NCBI GenBank assembly: GCA_947090765.1
Contig: OX352322.1
Location: 353,501-417,500, forward strand
DNA from: Pseudomonas sp. MM223
GTDB lineage: Bacteria > Pseudomonadota > Gammaproteobacteria > Pseudomonadales > Pseudomonadaceae
Direction of reading: 5' to 3'
DNA length: 64,000 nucleotides
In this document: positions 34,836-43,823 of the stretch, in pieces
How positions within the stretch are numbered: position 1 is the stretch's first letter
Layout of the letters: every line of letters starts with the position of its first letter
Translations under genes and position numbers: made by a program
Notes under the pieces: generated by a model
What the model saw: only the letters and a program-made list of their open reading frames with translations
Databases searched by the model: none
What the model was told of the DNA's origin: nothing

Positions 34836-37619
34836 ATGAAAAAGCTCATCGCGGGCCTGCTCGGCCCGCTGTTGCTCGGCGCCTGCGCCACACCGCCCGA
34901 GGCCGACGCGCCGTTGCCCTGGGATGGCCAGGTGGTGCAGGGCCAACTGGCCAACGGCCTGGCCTACCGGCTGGTGCGTGACACTTCGCAAACTGGCCGG
35001 CTGGACTTGCGCCTGACGGTAAAAGCCGGCTCGGTGGACGAAGCCGACGACCAGGTTGGCGTGGCGCACATGGTCGAGCACCTGGCGTTTCACAGCCGTG
35101 CCGGTGGCCAGCAGAAACTGCGTGAGCGCATGGCCGGGCTCGGCTGGGTACAGGGCCGCCACTTCAATGCGGTGACCAACTACGAGCGCACCCAGTACCT
35201 GATCGGCCCGCCAGCCGGTGTGCGCCAGGCACCGCAAGCGTTGCAGGCCTTGCACGACCTGGCCTTCGCCCGCGACTACAACGCCCAGGACCTGGAGCGC
35301 GAGCGGCCGATCGTGATCGAGGAATGGCGCGGCGGCCTGGGCGTGGCCCAGCGCATGAACGAGCAGCGCACGGCGTCCCAGCGAGCGGGTTCCCGCTATC
35401 CCGAGCACCGCACCATCGGCAACGAAGCAGCAATCCGTTCGGCTAGCCTGCAAAACCTGCAAGCCTTCCAGAACCGCTGGTACCTGCCCAACAACATGGT
35501 GTTGTCGGCGGTTGGCGATTTTGACCCCCAGGCCATGCGCGCCCAGATCGAACAGGCCTTCGGTGCGGCCAAGGCTGGTGAAGTACCGGGTCGTGAGCAG
35601 CGGGAGCTAACGCTGGACAACACGTTGAAAGTGTTCCGCCTGCAAGATCCGCAATCCGGCAGTAACCAGGTGGCAATGCTGTTCCGCTTGCATGAGCCGG
35701 ACAGCCGCGGCACCACGCGCGCTGCATTACGCGAGCGGCTGATCGACCGCATGACCCTCGCCGCCATGCTCGATAGCCTGCGCCGGCAACCTCTCGAAAC
35801 TGGCGTGCGTAGCCTGGTGGTGCAGAAAACGCTAATTGGTGAGCACTCCACTGTGCTCGGCATCGCGGCAGGTGTCGAGGGCCGGGCCCATGACCAGGCA
35901 CTGCAACAATTGCTGAGCGAGACCGAGCGCCTGCGCCAGCATGGCTTCAGCGACGCGGACCTGCGTCGCGAGCGCGAACATATCCAAGACCTGGGTAACA
36001 AGACCCTGGCCAAGCAGACGCCGCGCACTTTCGAGCAGTGGGTGGAACAGCTCAATAACGCCGCGGTGCAGGACGCTTCGGTGACCGACCGGCACGCCAC
36101 GGCTGCGCGCTACCTGGAAGTGTTGGGCAGCATCTCGCTTGGCGACTTGAACGACCGCCTGCGGCGCTGGCTTGCCAGCCCTGACCGGGTATTGCAGGTG
36201 AGCGCGGCGGGTAGTTCCGAGGTTAGCTTGCCGACTGTGGCGCAGGTTGAGGCGCGGCAGGCCGAGCTGGCAGGCCAGGCACTGCCAGCCCCTGTACAGG
36301 TGGCGCCGGTAACAGCCGCAGCACCCACGCTGGAAATGCCTGCTGTCGTGTCGGCGGGAGATATCGTTGAGCGCAAGGTTTTCCCGGAGCAACAGGTTGA
36401 ACACTGGCAGCTGAGCAACGGTGATCGCGTGGTCTGGCTCAAGCGTAACGGCCCAGAGGGCAAGTGGCTGTTCCAGGCCGATTCGTCTGCCGGCTATGCC
36501 CTGAAAGGCACACCCGTCTGGCGCCTACAGATGGCGGCGCAGTTGGGCGTGCGCAGCGGCCTGCCCGGCATGGTACCGGAGGCATTGGCCACCTGGCGCC
36601 AGACGCAGCGCGCCACGCTCAGCCTGGACCATCAGCCCCAGCGTTTGACGCTCAACCTTGGCGCCGAACCTGGGCAACTGCTGGCGCTGATGCAAAGCTA
36701 CCGCACCAGCCAGCTGGCCAACGTCGACCCGGCACTGTTCACCGAGGCCCGCGACGAACTGCTGCAACGCCTGCGCAGCCGCCCGGATGATGTGCGCGGG
36801 CACCAGGAAAGCGAACAGCGCCGGCTCAAGTACGGCAGTGATCACTGGCAAGCCCCGGACATTGCCAGCCTCGAACGCCTGACTGTCGCCCAGCTGAACG
36901 CCGACTGGTTGCGCATGACCGGTGCACCGGTGACGTATTACCTGATGGCAGATGTCGCCCCCGAAAAGCTTGAGCCGCTGGTGCGGCAACTGCTGGCGAC
37001 CCTCCCGCGCAAGCAGGCACTGCCTAGCCAGCAGGCGCTTCAACAGCCAGGGCAACGCCGAGAGGACCTGGCCATCGCGCTGGAGCCACGGGCAGTGTTG
37101 CAGGCCAGCAGCTTCCAACCCCAGGCCTGGAGCCCAGAGGCAGCCGTGCGGGTGTCGGTGTTGCGCGACCTGGCCAACCAGCGCCTGAAGGCGCAACTGC
37201 GCGGCGAAGCCTCGGGTGTATACCGGCTGCGTTTCGACAGTGAGTTGAACGCCGAAACGCAGCGCATCGAGAGCAACCTGAGCTTCACCTGCGACCCGGC
37301 CCGGGTCGATGAGTTGTGGGCCATGGCGCAGCAGACCCTCGCCAGCCTGCGGCCTGATGCCGAATGGGTGGCGGCCGAGCGCCGCGAACTGCTGCGCCAG
37401 GAGAGCAAGCGCCGTGATGACCCGCAAACCCAGTTCAAGCGCCTGATCCTCAGTGACCGCCGCTGGCACGACCCACGCTACCTGCAAACTCAGGCGCAAC
37501 TGCCCGAGGCCCTGACCTTGCCTGAACTGCAACGGCAGGCACAGCAACTGTTTCCACGGGCCAATCAGGTACAGCTGCGCCTGTTGCCCTCTGCCGCGGC
37601 ACTGGAGCAGGCCTTGTGA
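34836..37619 (+). CDS. M16 zinc peptidase, PqqL/FusC-like, predicted lipoprotein
   Basis: 927 residues from ATG 34836; a GTG 12 bases upstream is possible but breaks the signal peptide. The N-terminus MKKLIAGLLGPLLLGAC looks like a lipoprotein signal with Cys17. The inverted zinc motif HXXEH is HMVEH at residues 78-82, with the third ligand expected at Glu162/163 (PIVIEEW). Two tandem M16 halves are visible; the second (from about residue 530) lacks HXXEH, as usual in single-chain M16 enzymes. In Fus and YddB-PqqL-YddA systems this protein cuts the imported polypeptide in the periplasm. Its stop overlaps the transporter start, so the two are coupled. Confidence 0.9.
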   Translation: MKKLIAGLLGPLLLGACATPPEADAPLPWDGQVVQGQLANGLAYRLVRDTSQTGRLDLRLTVKAGSVDEADDQVGVAHMVEHLAFHSRAGGQQKLRERMAGLGWVQGRHFNAVTNYERTQYLIGPPAGVRQAPQALQALHDLAFARDYNAQDLERERPIVIEEWRGGLGVAQRMNEQRTASQRAGSRYPEHRTIGNEAAIRSASLQNLQAFQNRWYLPNNMVLSAVGDFDPQAMRAQIEQAFGAAKAGEVPGREQRELTLDNTLKVFRLQDPQSGSNQVAMLFRLHEPDSRGTTRAALRERLIDRMTLAAMLDSLRRQPLETGVRSLVVQKTLIGEHSTVLGIAAGVEGRAHDQALQQLLSETERLRQHGFSDADLRREREHIQDLGNKTLAKQTPRTFEQWVEQLNNAAVQDASVTDRHATAARYLEVLGSISLGDLNDRLRRWLASPDRVLQVSAAGSSEVSLPTVAQVEARQAELAGQALPAPVQVAPVTAAAPTLEMPAVVSAGDIVERKVFPEQQVEHWQLSNGDRVVWLKRNGPEGKWLFQADSSAGYALKGTPVWRLQMAAQLGVRSGLPGMVPEALATWRQTQRATLSLDHQPQRLTLNLGAEPGQLLALMQSYRTSQLANVDPALFTEARDELLQRLRSRPDDVRGHQESEQRRLKYGSDHWQAPDIASLERLTVAQLNADWLRMTGAPVTYYLMADVAPEKLEPLVRQLLATLPRKQALPSQQALQQPGQRREDLAIALEPRAVLQASSFQPQAWSPEAAVRVSVLRDLANQRLKAQLRGEASGVYRLRFDSELNAETQRIESNLSFTCDPARVDELWAMAQQTLASLRPDAEWVAAERRELLRQESKRRDDPQTQFKRLILSDRRWHDPRYLQTQAQLPEALTLPELQRQAQQLFPRANQVQLRLLPSAAALEQAL

Positions 37620-39283
37620 AAACCCTGCGCACCTTCTACCGCCTCAGCCGCCCTTTCTGGCACGACCGCCAGCAGTGGCTGGCCTGGCTCATGCTGGCGG
37701 CGGTGATCGGCCTGGGGCTGCTGGTGGTACAGATCAACGTACTGATCAACAGCTGGAGCAAGACCTTCTACGACACGCTGGCAGCGTTCGACACATCCGG
37801 CCTGTACGGCCTGGTCAGCGAGTACGCGTTGTACCTGGGCAGTTATGTGCTGATCGTCGTCGCCATGGACTACATCCGCAAAGGGCTGGAGCTGCGCTGG
37901 CGCCAGGCGATGACCGGGCGCCTGACCGATGCCTGGCTGGCTGACCAGGCGTTTTACCGCCTGGGGCTGACCGGCGAGCCGGACAACCCCGACCAGCGCA
38001 TTGCCCAGGACGTCGACCTGATGGTCGGCCTTAGCATCGAGCTGGTGGCCTCGCTGGTGATCAACCTAGCGCAGGTCGGCGCGTTCATGGTGATCCTGTG
38101 GAACCTGTCGGGGGTGCAGGCCTTCAGCCTGTTCGGCGAGACGTTCACGGTGCATGGCTATCTGGTGTGGATCGTGCTGGCTTACACCTTGGCCGGCAGC
38201 CTGGTGACGCACCTCATTGGCAAGCCGCTGCATGCGTTGAACTACGAGCGCGAACACCGCGAAGCGGACTTTCGCGCCAGCCTGCTGCGTAAGCGTGACC
38301 ATGCCGAGCAAATTGCGCTGTACCGGGGCGAGGCGGTCGAGCGCGAGCACCTGGCCGAGCGTTTCCGCGCCATTGCCGGCAACTGGCGCTTGCTGATGGG
38401 GCGTGAACGTAATCTCAGTCTGTTTACGGTTTCTTACGAGCGCTTGAGCCTGATCATCCCGGTGTTCGCCGCCTTGCCAGCGTTCATGGCCAAAACCATC
38501 ACCCTGGGTGGGCTGATGCAGATCCGCAGTGCCTTCAACGCGGTGCACGGTTCGCTTAGCTGGTTTATCAAGCTTTATCACAAGCTGGTGCGCTGGAGCG
38601 CGGCCTTGCAGCGGCTGGAGCAGTTCGAGCAGGCCATTGCAGCCAGCCGTGAGCAGGCCGTCACCGCTGCACAGGGTGACGGCCTGTGTACCCGGGGGCT
38701 GACGCTTTGCCGGCCGGATGGCAGTGCCATGCTGTGTGACCTGGACCTGCAAGCAGGGCAGGGCCAGTGGTTGCGCCTGGGCGGGCGCAGCGGGCTGGGC
38801 AAGTCGACCTTGCTGCGCACCTTGCAGGGGCTTTGGCCCTACTGCCAGGGCGACTGGCAACTGCCACCGGGCCGCAGCCTGCTGCTGCCGCAGAAACCCT
38901 ACATGCCGCACATAAGCCTGCGTGCGCTAATGGCTTATCCACAGGTGCAATCGATCGACGACGTGTTGCTGGTGGATGTACTGGGCAAGGTGGGGCTGGG
39001 AGGCCTGATTGGGCAGCTGGACAAACAGGCCGAGTGGGATCGCGTGCTTTCTGGTGGGGAGCAGCAGCGGCTGAGCCTGGCGCGGGCGTTGCTGTACCGG
39101 CCGGATACCTTGTACCTGGATGAGGCGACCAGCCAGCTGGACCTGGGCAGCGCCCGGGGCTTGCTGGAAATGCTCAGGCGGGAGTTGCCGGGCTGTACGG
39201 TGGTAGGAGTGACTCACCAGGACGGGCTGGCACAGCTGTTTGACCAGACTGCAGAGCTGGAGAAGCTGGCCGAACCCGCATAA
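37616..39283 (+). CDS. SbmA/BacA-related ABC transporter with fused ATPase (YddA/FusD-like)
   Basis: 555 residues from a GTG start overlapping the peptidase stop. The N-terminal half is an SbmA/BacA-type membrane domain with about six spans (INVLINSWSKTFYDTLAAFD, YIRKGLELRWRQAMTGRLTDAW). The C-terminal half from about residue 360 is an ATPase with Walker A GRSGLGKST, signature LSGGEQQRLS and Walker B LYLDEATSQLD. SbmA/YddA proteins act as peptide importers in several bacteria. With the receptor and peptidase it would complete a route: outer-membrane uptake, periplasmic cleavage, inner-membrane peptide import. Direction of transport is inferred from context. Confidence 0.9.
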   Translation: MKTLRTFYRLSRPFWHDRQQWLAWLMLAAVIGLGLLVVQINVLINSWSKTFYDTLAAFDTSGLYGLVSEYALYLGSYVLIVVAMDYIRKGLELRWRQAMTGRLTDAWLADQAFYRLGLTGEPDNPDQRIAQDVDLMVGLSIELVASLVINLAQVGAFMVILWNLSGVQAFSLFGETFTVHGYLVWIVLAYTLAGSLVTHLIGKPLHALNYEREHREADFRASLLRKRDHAEQIALYRGEAVEREHLAERFRAIAGNWRLLMGRERNLSLFTVSYERLSLIIPVFAALPAFMAKTITLGGLMQIRSAFNAVHGSLSWFIKLYHKLVRWSAALQRLEQFEQAIAASREQAVTAAQGDGLCTRGLTLCRPDGSAMLCDLDLQAGQGQWLRLGGRSGLGKSTLLRTLQGLWPYCQGDWQLPPGRSLLLPQKPYMPHISLRALMAYPQVQSIDDVLLVDVLGKVGLGGLIGQLDKQAEWDRVLSGGEQQRLSLARALLYRPDTLYLDEATSQLDLGSARGLLEMLRRELPGCTVVGVTHQDGLAQLFDQTAELEKLAEPA

Positions 39284-39291
39284 GACAGGCC

Positions 39292-39732
39292 TGGCCCTAT
39301 CGCCGGCAAGCCAGCTCCCACAGGTTCTACACAGCCCTCAGGGCCTTTGGAGCTCCCACTGGAACTGCACAGCCCTCAGGGCCTTTGGAGCTCCCACTGG
39401 AACTGCACAGCCCTCAGGGCCTTTGGAGCTCCCACTGGAACTGCACAGCCCTCAGGGCCTTTGGAGCTCCCACTGGAACTGCACAGCCCTCAGGGCCTTT
39501 GGAGCTCCCACTGGAACTGCACAGCCCTCAGGGCCTTTGGAGCTCCCACTGGAACTGCACAGCCCTCAGGGCCTTTGGAGCTCCCACTGGAACTGCACAG
39601 CCCTCAGGGCCTTTGGAGCTCCCACTGGAACTGCACAGCCTTCAGTGCCTGTGGAACTCCCACAGGAATGCACAGCCTTCAGGGCCTGTGGCACTCCTGT
39701 GGGAGCTGGCTTGCCGGCGATAGGGCCCTTGC
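39292..39732. repeat. REP pair with 38-bp tandem repeat expansion between the arms
   Basis: Outer arms are CTATCGCCGGCAAGCCAGCTC at about 39297-39317 and GAGCTGGCTTGCCGGCGATAG at about 39704-39724. Between them, from about 39331, a 38-base unit (starting ACAGCCCTCAGGGCCTTTGG, ending AGCTCCCACTGGAACTGC) is repeated eight times almost without change, then twice more in degenerate form up to about 39683. Phases of the core CTTTGGAG are 39345, 39383, 39421, 39459, 39497, 39535, 39573 and 39611. Open frames across it (both ends in all phases) are artefacts of the repeat. Confidence 0.93.
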
Positions 39733-39744
39733 AGGAAGAATAAA

Positions 39745-40002
39745 TCAGGCCCGCTTGTTGAAGCTCGCCAGTGCTGGCAACAGCTGCTTGTCGATGGCCT
39801 GGCGCACGGCCGGCAAAATGGTCGCGCTACCGGTGTACATCTGCTCGACCATGCCCTTCAGCGCCCGCGCATTAGGCTCAGTCAGCCCACGCACCACCGC
39901 TTCGCAAGCCTGCTCGGCACTGGCCCCCGCCGGAATCTCGAACCCGCGCGCGCGCAGGTGGCCTGCCAGGTCGTCCTGATCAATCAAATCCGCATGCATC
40001 AT
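39745..40002 (-). CDS. small conserved protein of unknown function
   Basis: 85 residues from ATG 40002, preceded by AAGGGA. The longer frame to 40200 has no binding site and unusual composition, so it is rejected. The protein is cytosolic with a helical N-terminal part (HADLIDQDDLAGHLRARGFEI) and an Ala-rich C-terminal helix ending PALASFNKRA. I recognise no characterised family. It is in the same orientation as the carnitine genes at 40241-43677, but starts beyond their end and is separated by 240 bases. Whether it belongs to that operon is unclear. Confidence 0.65.
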   Translation of the reverse strand: MMHADLIDQDDLAGHLRARGFEIPAGASAEQACEAVVRGLTEPNARALKGMVEQMYTGSATILPAVRQAIDKQLLPALASFNKRA

Positions 40003-40240
40003 GGCTGTTGTCCCTTTTATCGCTAAGAGAGTGCTGCTGTGATTTACGACCGATTCTGTGACGCCCGCGACATACCCGCAACAACAACATGTCGGCATGG
40101 CTGCTTTGGCTAAGAACAGGTCGTTTACGGCTAAATCCACCCCGCGGGAACTGCGCACACTCAAGCCATCTACAGCAACCGAGGGTTTGGTCACCCTCAC
40201 TCATGCACAGTGGATGTTGCTCGCTCTTGGCCCCGGATGC

Positions 40241-40729
40241 TCACGGCTTTCCGGGGTTATTTTTTACAAGCCCGATCACACGGCCTACATAGGCCGGCGA
40301 CGGAAGATGAAGCTGTTCATCCATCAGCCCCTGTAGCAACACCATGCTGCCCTCGCTGAACGGAGCCGACTTCGGCCCTGCCAGGTCCACATGCAGCAGC
40401 ATCTGCTCACTGGCCGCCAATTCCTCGTCGAACCCCGCCCGGTGCAGGCTGTGATAGACATGCAGGCGTTTGCGATCAAAACCGATTATCCGGGTCTGTA
40501 CCCACACTTCAGTATCCAGCTTCACTTCATGTAGGTAATTGATGTGGGCTTCAAGGGTGAACAACGAATTGCCACTCTGCCCACGGCTGTCGGCATCCAG
40601 GCCGATGCGCTCCATCAGCGCATCGGTGGCGTAGCTGAAGATCAGCAGGTAGAAGGCATCGCGCAGGTGCCCGTTGTAGTCAACCCAGTCCGCCTGGACC
40701 GGGGTGCGGTAGGTGATCAGTGCGGGCAT
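40241..40729 (-). CDS. cdhB: thioesterase, likely betainyl-CoA thioesterase CdhB
   Basis: 162 residues, hotdog-fold acyl-CoA thioesterase of the 4HBT group: VQADWVDYNGHLRDAFYLLIFS is the typical catalytic helix region, with Asp17 as the expected catalytic acid, followed by YLHEVKLDTEVWVQTRIIGFDRKRLHVYH. The start follows GAGGAGG. It lies 10 bases behind cdhA in the order cdhC-cdhA-cdhB of the carnitine pathway, where this enzyme releases glycine betaine from betainyl-CoA. The assignment depends on the cluster context. Confidence 0.85.
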   Translation of the reverse strand: MPALITYRTPVQADWVDYNGHLRDAFYLLIFSYATDALMERIGLDADSRGQSGNSLFTLEAHINYLHEVKLDTEVWVQTRIIGFDRKRLHVYHSLHRAGFDEELAASEQMLLHVDLAGPKSAPFSEGSMVLLQGLMDEQLHLPSPAYVGRVIGLVKNNPGKP

Positions 40730-40739
40730 CGTGGCCTCC

Positions 40740-41705
40740 TCAATCGCTGAACGACATGCCGTGCTGTTCTTTGCTGGTCTTCACGGCTTCCAGTACCGCC
40801 AGCAGGGTGTCATCACGATAGCGCTCCAGTGCGGCAATGCTGCGCTCGCCCAGTTGCTCCGAGGTGCCGTCCACCACATCGTCGATCAGCTTGTCGGTCA
40901 GCTCCGGTGCCGGCAGGTAGGTCCAGGGCAGTTTCAGGGCCGGGCCGAACTGCGACATGAAGTGGCGCATACCGGCATCGCCACCGGCCAGGGTGTAGGT
41001 GAGGAAGGTGCCCATGAACGACCAGCGCAGGCCGGCGCCAAAGCGGATGGCATCGTCGATTTCGCCGGTGGTCGCCACGCCGTCGTTGACCAGGTGCAGG
41101 GCCTCGCGCCACAGGGCTTCGAGCAGGCGGTCGGCGATGAAACCTGGTACTTCCTTGCGCACGTGCAGCGGGCGCATGCCCAGCGCTGTGTAAATGGTTT
41201 TTGCGGCTTCGATGGCGTCAGGCGCGGTACGGTTGCCGCCGACGATTTCCACCAGGGGTAGCAAGTACACCGGGTTGAACGGGTGGCCGACCACGCAGCG
41301 CTCCGGGTGGGTGGACGACTCGTAGAACTCGCTGGGCAACAAGCCTGAGGTGCTGGAACCGATAATGGCCTGGGGCTTGGCGGCGGCGCTGATTTTCGCG
41401 TGCAGGTCGAGCTTCAGGTCCAGCCGCTCTGGCGCGCTTTCCTGAATGAAATCGGCGTCGCGCACGCATTCCTCGATGGTGCTGACAAACCTCAGCCGGT
41501 CCTGTGATGCACCTTGGGCCAGGCCTTGTTTTTCAAGTGCCGGCCAGGCATTGGCGATACGCTTGCGCAGCGCCTGTTCGGCGCCAGGGGCCGGGTCCCA
41601 GGCGACCACATCCAGGCCATGGGCCAGGGCGCGGGCAACCCAGCCGCTGCCGATTACGCCGCTACCCAAAGCGGCAAAGGTCTTGATCTCGGTGATGAAG
41701 GGCAT
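40740..41705 (-). CDS. cdhA: L-carnitine dehydrogenase CdhA
   Basis: 321 residues, 3-hydroxyacyl-CoA dehydrogenase fold. The N-terminal NAD-binding motif is [21 protein letters not shown]; catalytic elements are [16 protein letters not shown] sequence ([21 protein letters not shown]) and the helical C-terminal domain ([22 protein letters not shown]). It oxidises L-carnitine to 3-dehydrocarnitine with NAD. The start follows AGGAGA. It sits between the cleavage enzyme gene and the thioesterase gene, consistent with the order of reactions. Confidence 0.9.
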   Translation of the reverse strand: MPFITEIKTFAALGSGVIGSGWVARALAHGLDVVAWDPAPGAEQALRKRIANAWPALEKQGLAQGASQDRLRFVSTIEECVRDADFIQESAPERLDLKLDLHAKISAAAKPQAIIGSSTSGLLPSEFYESSTHPERCVVGHPFNPVYLLPLVEIVGGNRTAPDAIEAAKTIYTALGMRPLHVRKEVPGFIADRLLEALWREALHLVNDGVATTGEIDDAIRFGAGLRWSFMGTFLTYTLAGGDAGMRHFMSQFGPALKLPWTYLPAPELTDKLIDDVVDGTSEQLGERSIAALERYRDDTLLAVLEAVKTSKEQHGMSFSD

Positions 41706-41723
41706 ATCGGTCTCCTGAACGGA

Positions 41724-42608
41724 TCAGCGGCGCTTGAGGTTCATTTTTTCCCGGCCTTCTGCCGGGGTGAGTACGCGGCCACCCATGCGGGTGATGATCT
41801 CGCTTGCGCGCTCGACCAACTGGCCGTTGCTGGCCAGCACGCCACGGTCCAGGTACAGGTTGTCTTCAAGGCCCACGCGCACGTTGCCGCCCAGCAGCAC
41901 GGCTTGCGCCGCCATTGGCATCTGCATGCGGCCGATGCCGAAACCGGCCCAGGTGACGTTGGCGGGCAGGTTGTCGACCATGGCTTTCATGGTGGTGGTG
42001 TCGGCCGGGGCCCCCCATGGGATGCCCAGGCACAGCTGGAACAGGGGGTCTTCGAGCAGGCCTTCTTTCATCATCTGCTTGGCGAACCACAGGTGGCCGG
42101 TGTCAAAGATTTCCAGTTCGGCTTTCACGCCCAGTTCGGTAATGCGTTTTGCACCGGCGCGCAGTTGCGCCGGGGTGGAGACGTAGATTGAGTTGCCATC
42201 ACCGAAGTTGAGCGTGCCGCAATCGAGGGTGCAGATTTCTGGCAGCAGGGCTTCGACGTGGGCCAGGCGTTCCAGCGGGCCGATCAGGTCGGTGCCCGGG
42301 CCAAACTCCAGGGGTGTTTCGCCTGGGCCGATTTCCAGGTCGCCGCCCATGCCGGCGGTGAGGTTGACGATGATGTCCACATCGGCTTCGCGGATGCGCT
42401 CCATCACTTCTCGGTACAGCGCCACGTCGCGGCTGAAACGGCCGGTTTGCGGGTCGCGGACGTGGCAGTGGACCACGGTGGCGCCGGCTTTGGCGGCTTC
42501 TACGGCGGCTTCGGCAATCTGTTTGGGGGTGACCGGGACCAGGTGGCTTTTCGAGGCGGTGTCGCCGGCGCCGGTGAGGGCGCAGGTGATGATGACGTCG
42601 TGGTTCAT
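41724..42608 (-). CDS. cdhC: 3-dehydrocarnitine cleavage enzyme (BKACE family) CdhC
   Basis: 294 residues, beta-keto acid cleavage enzyme (DUF849). Zinc-binding histidines are in VVHCHVRDP near residue 48, and the conserved [15 protein letters not shown] and [27 protein letters not shown] segments are typical. It converts 3-dehydrocarnitine with acetyl-CoA to betainyl-CoA and acetoacetate. The start follows AAGGAA. It is first in the cdhC-cdhA-cdhB unit; caiX upstream is separated by a REP pair. Confidence 0.9.
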   Translation of the reverse strand: MNHDVIITCALTGAGDTASKSHLVPVTPKQIAEAAVEAAKAGATVVHCHVRDPQTGRFSRDVALYREVMERIREADVDIIVNLTAGMGGDLEIGPGETPLEFGPGTDLIGPLERLAHVEALLPEICTLDCGTLNFGDGNSIYVSTPAQLRAGAKRITELGVKAELEIFDTGHLWFAKQMMKEGLLEDPLFQLCLGIPWGAPADTTTMKAMVDNLPANVTWAGFGIGRMQMPMAAQAVLLGGNVRVGLEDNLYLDRGVLASNGQLVERASEIITRMGGRVLTPAEGREKMNLKRR

Positions 42609-42636
42609 GGCGGGATTCCTTGTGTTGTTTGCACTG

Positions 42637-42729
42637 GCCCTATCGCCGGCAAGCCAGCTCCCACAGGGTTCGTGGTGAACCCTGGTCGTGTGGAGAACCT
42701 GTGGGAGCGGGCGTGCCCGCGAAGGGGCC
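42637..42729. repeat. inverted REP pair between caiX and cdhC
   Basis: GGCCCTATCGCCGGCAAGCC at the left and a diverged arm TGTGGGAGCGGGCGTGCCCG then CGAAGGGG at the right. It lies inside the caiX-cdhCAB unit and could stabilise the caiX transcript. Confidence 0.88.
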
Positions 42730-42732
42730 GGA

Positions 42733-43677
42733 TCAGTTGGCGGTAAGCTTGAGGTTGTCCGCAGCCGGCTTGCCGTCGAAGGTGGTCACACCTTCAAGCC
42801 AGCGGGCTTTGTCCTCGGGGTGGTCTTTCAGCCATTGGCGGGCCGACTCCAGCGCGTCCTTGTGGTCGAGCAGCGGCTGCATCATGCGGCTCTCGTCCTC
42901 GGCGCTGAAGTTCAGGTTGGCCAGCAGGCGGTGGGCGTTGGGGCAGCGTTCGGCGTAATCCGGTGCGGTCACTGTCCACACCGTGGCGCGGCCTTCGTCA
43001 GGGCCGAGCGCATCCTGGCTCTCACCCAGGTAGGCCATGTCGATGTTCACGTTCATCGGGTGCGGCGCCCAGCCGAAGAACACCACGGCTTCTTTGCGAC
43101 GCACGGCGCGGTCGACGGCGGCGAGCATGCCGGCCTCGCTGGACTCGACCAGCTGGAACTTGCCCAGGTCGAACTGGTTCTTGGTAATCATCGCCTTGAT
43201 CTGGGTGTTGGCGCCGGAGCCTGGCTCGATGCCATAAATCTTGCCGCCCAGCTCTTTCTCGAACTTGTGGATGTCGGCGAAGGTCTTCAAACCCTTGTCG
43301 TAGAGGTATTTCGGCACGGCCAGGGTGGCGCGGGCGTCCTCCAGGCTCGGTTTGTCCAGCACCTTGACCTGGCTGGCGTCGATGAACGGGGTGATGGTCT
43401 GGGTCATGATCGGGTTCCAGTAACCCAGGAACATGTCCAGGCGCTTGTCGCGGATGCCGGCGAAGATGATCTGCTGCGAGGCGCTGGTCTGTTTGGTCTG
43501 GTAGCCCAGGCCGTCGAGCAGCACCTGCGCCATGGCGCTGGTGGCGATGACGTCGGTCCAGTTGACCACGCCCAGGCGGACGTTCTTGCAGGCCGCAGGC
43601 TCTGCGGCAAAAAGCGGGGAAGTGGCGATGCTGCTCAGGGCAAGGGTCAACAGGCTGCGGCGGATCAAGCTGTGCAT
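42733..43677 (-). CDS. caiX: carnitine-binding periplasmic protein CaiX
   Basis: 314 residues from ATG 43677 (GGAG in front); the longer frame to 43824 is rejected because it runs through the cdhR control region. Signal peptide [20 protein letters not shown], cleavage after LFA. Homologous to CbcX at 26 kb: [25 protein letters not shown]-like [11 protein letters not shown] and [17 protein letters not shown]. There is no permease or ATPase next to it, so it most likely uses CbcWV encoded 17 kb away, as known for P. aeruginosa CaiX. Confidence 0.9.
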   Translation of the reverse strand: MHSLIRRSLLTLALSSIATSPLFAAEPAACKNVRLGVVNWTDVIATSAMAQVLLDGLGYQTKQTSASQQIIFAGIRDKRLDMFLGYWNPIMTQTITPFIDASQVKVLDKPSLEDARATLAVPKYLYDKGLKTFADIHKFEKELGGKIYGIEPGSGANTQIKAMITKNQFDLGKFQLVESSEAGMLAAVDRAVRRKEAVVFFGWAPHPMNVNIDMAYLGESQDALGPDEGRATVWTVTAPDYAERCPNAHRLLANLNFSAEDESRMMQPLLDHKDALESARQWLKDHPEDKARWLEGVTTFDGKPAADNLKLTAN

Positions 43678-43823
43678 GGTGGCTCTCCATCGGCAGTGCA
43701 TATTGTTATGGGGTTCGGTCTCTCTGGACCGTGTGAACACGCTACGCTGCTGGCAGGGTGAAAAATCGCACCCTGGCGACCAACACTTGCACGGAGGCGA
43801 CCACCTTTGCCGTGGAGCATGCA

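Noticed and set aside
39292..39732. CRISPR array
   Set aside because: The units are contiguous 38-bp tandem copies without unique spacers, and no cas genes are near.
39240..39979. Long open frames with repeated SPQGLWSSHWNCTALRAFGA-type peptides
   Set aside because: They are translations of the 38-bp tandem repeat in all three frames; no start signals and no conserved protein.
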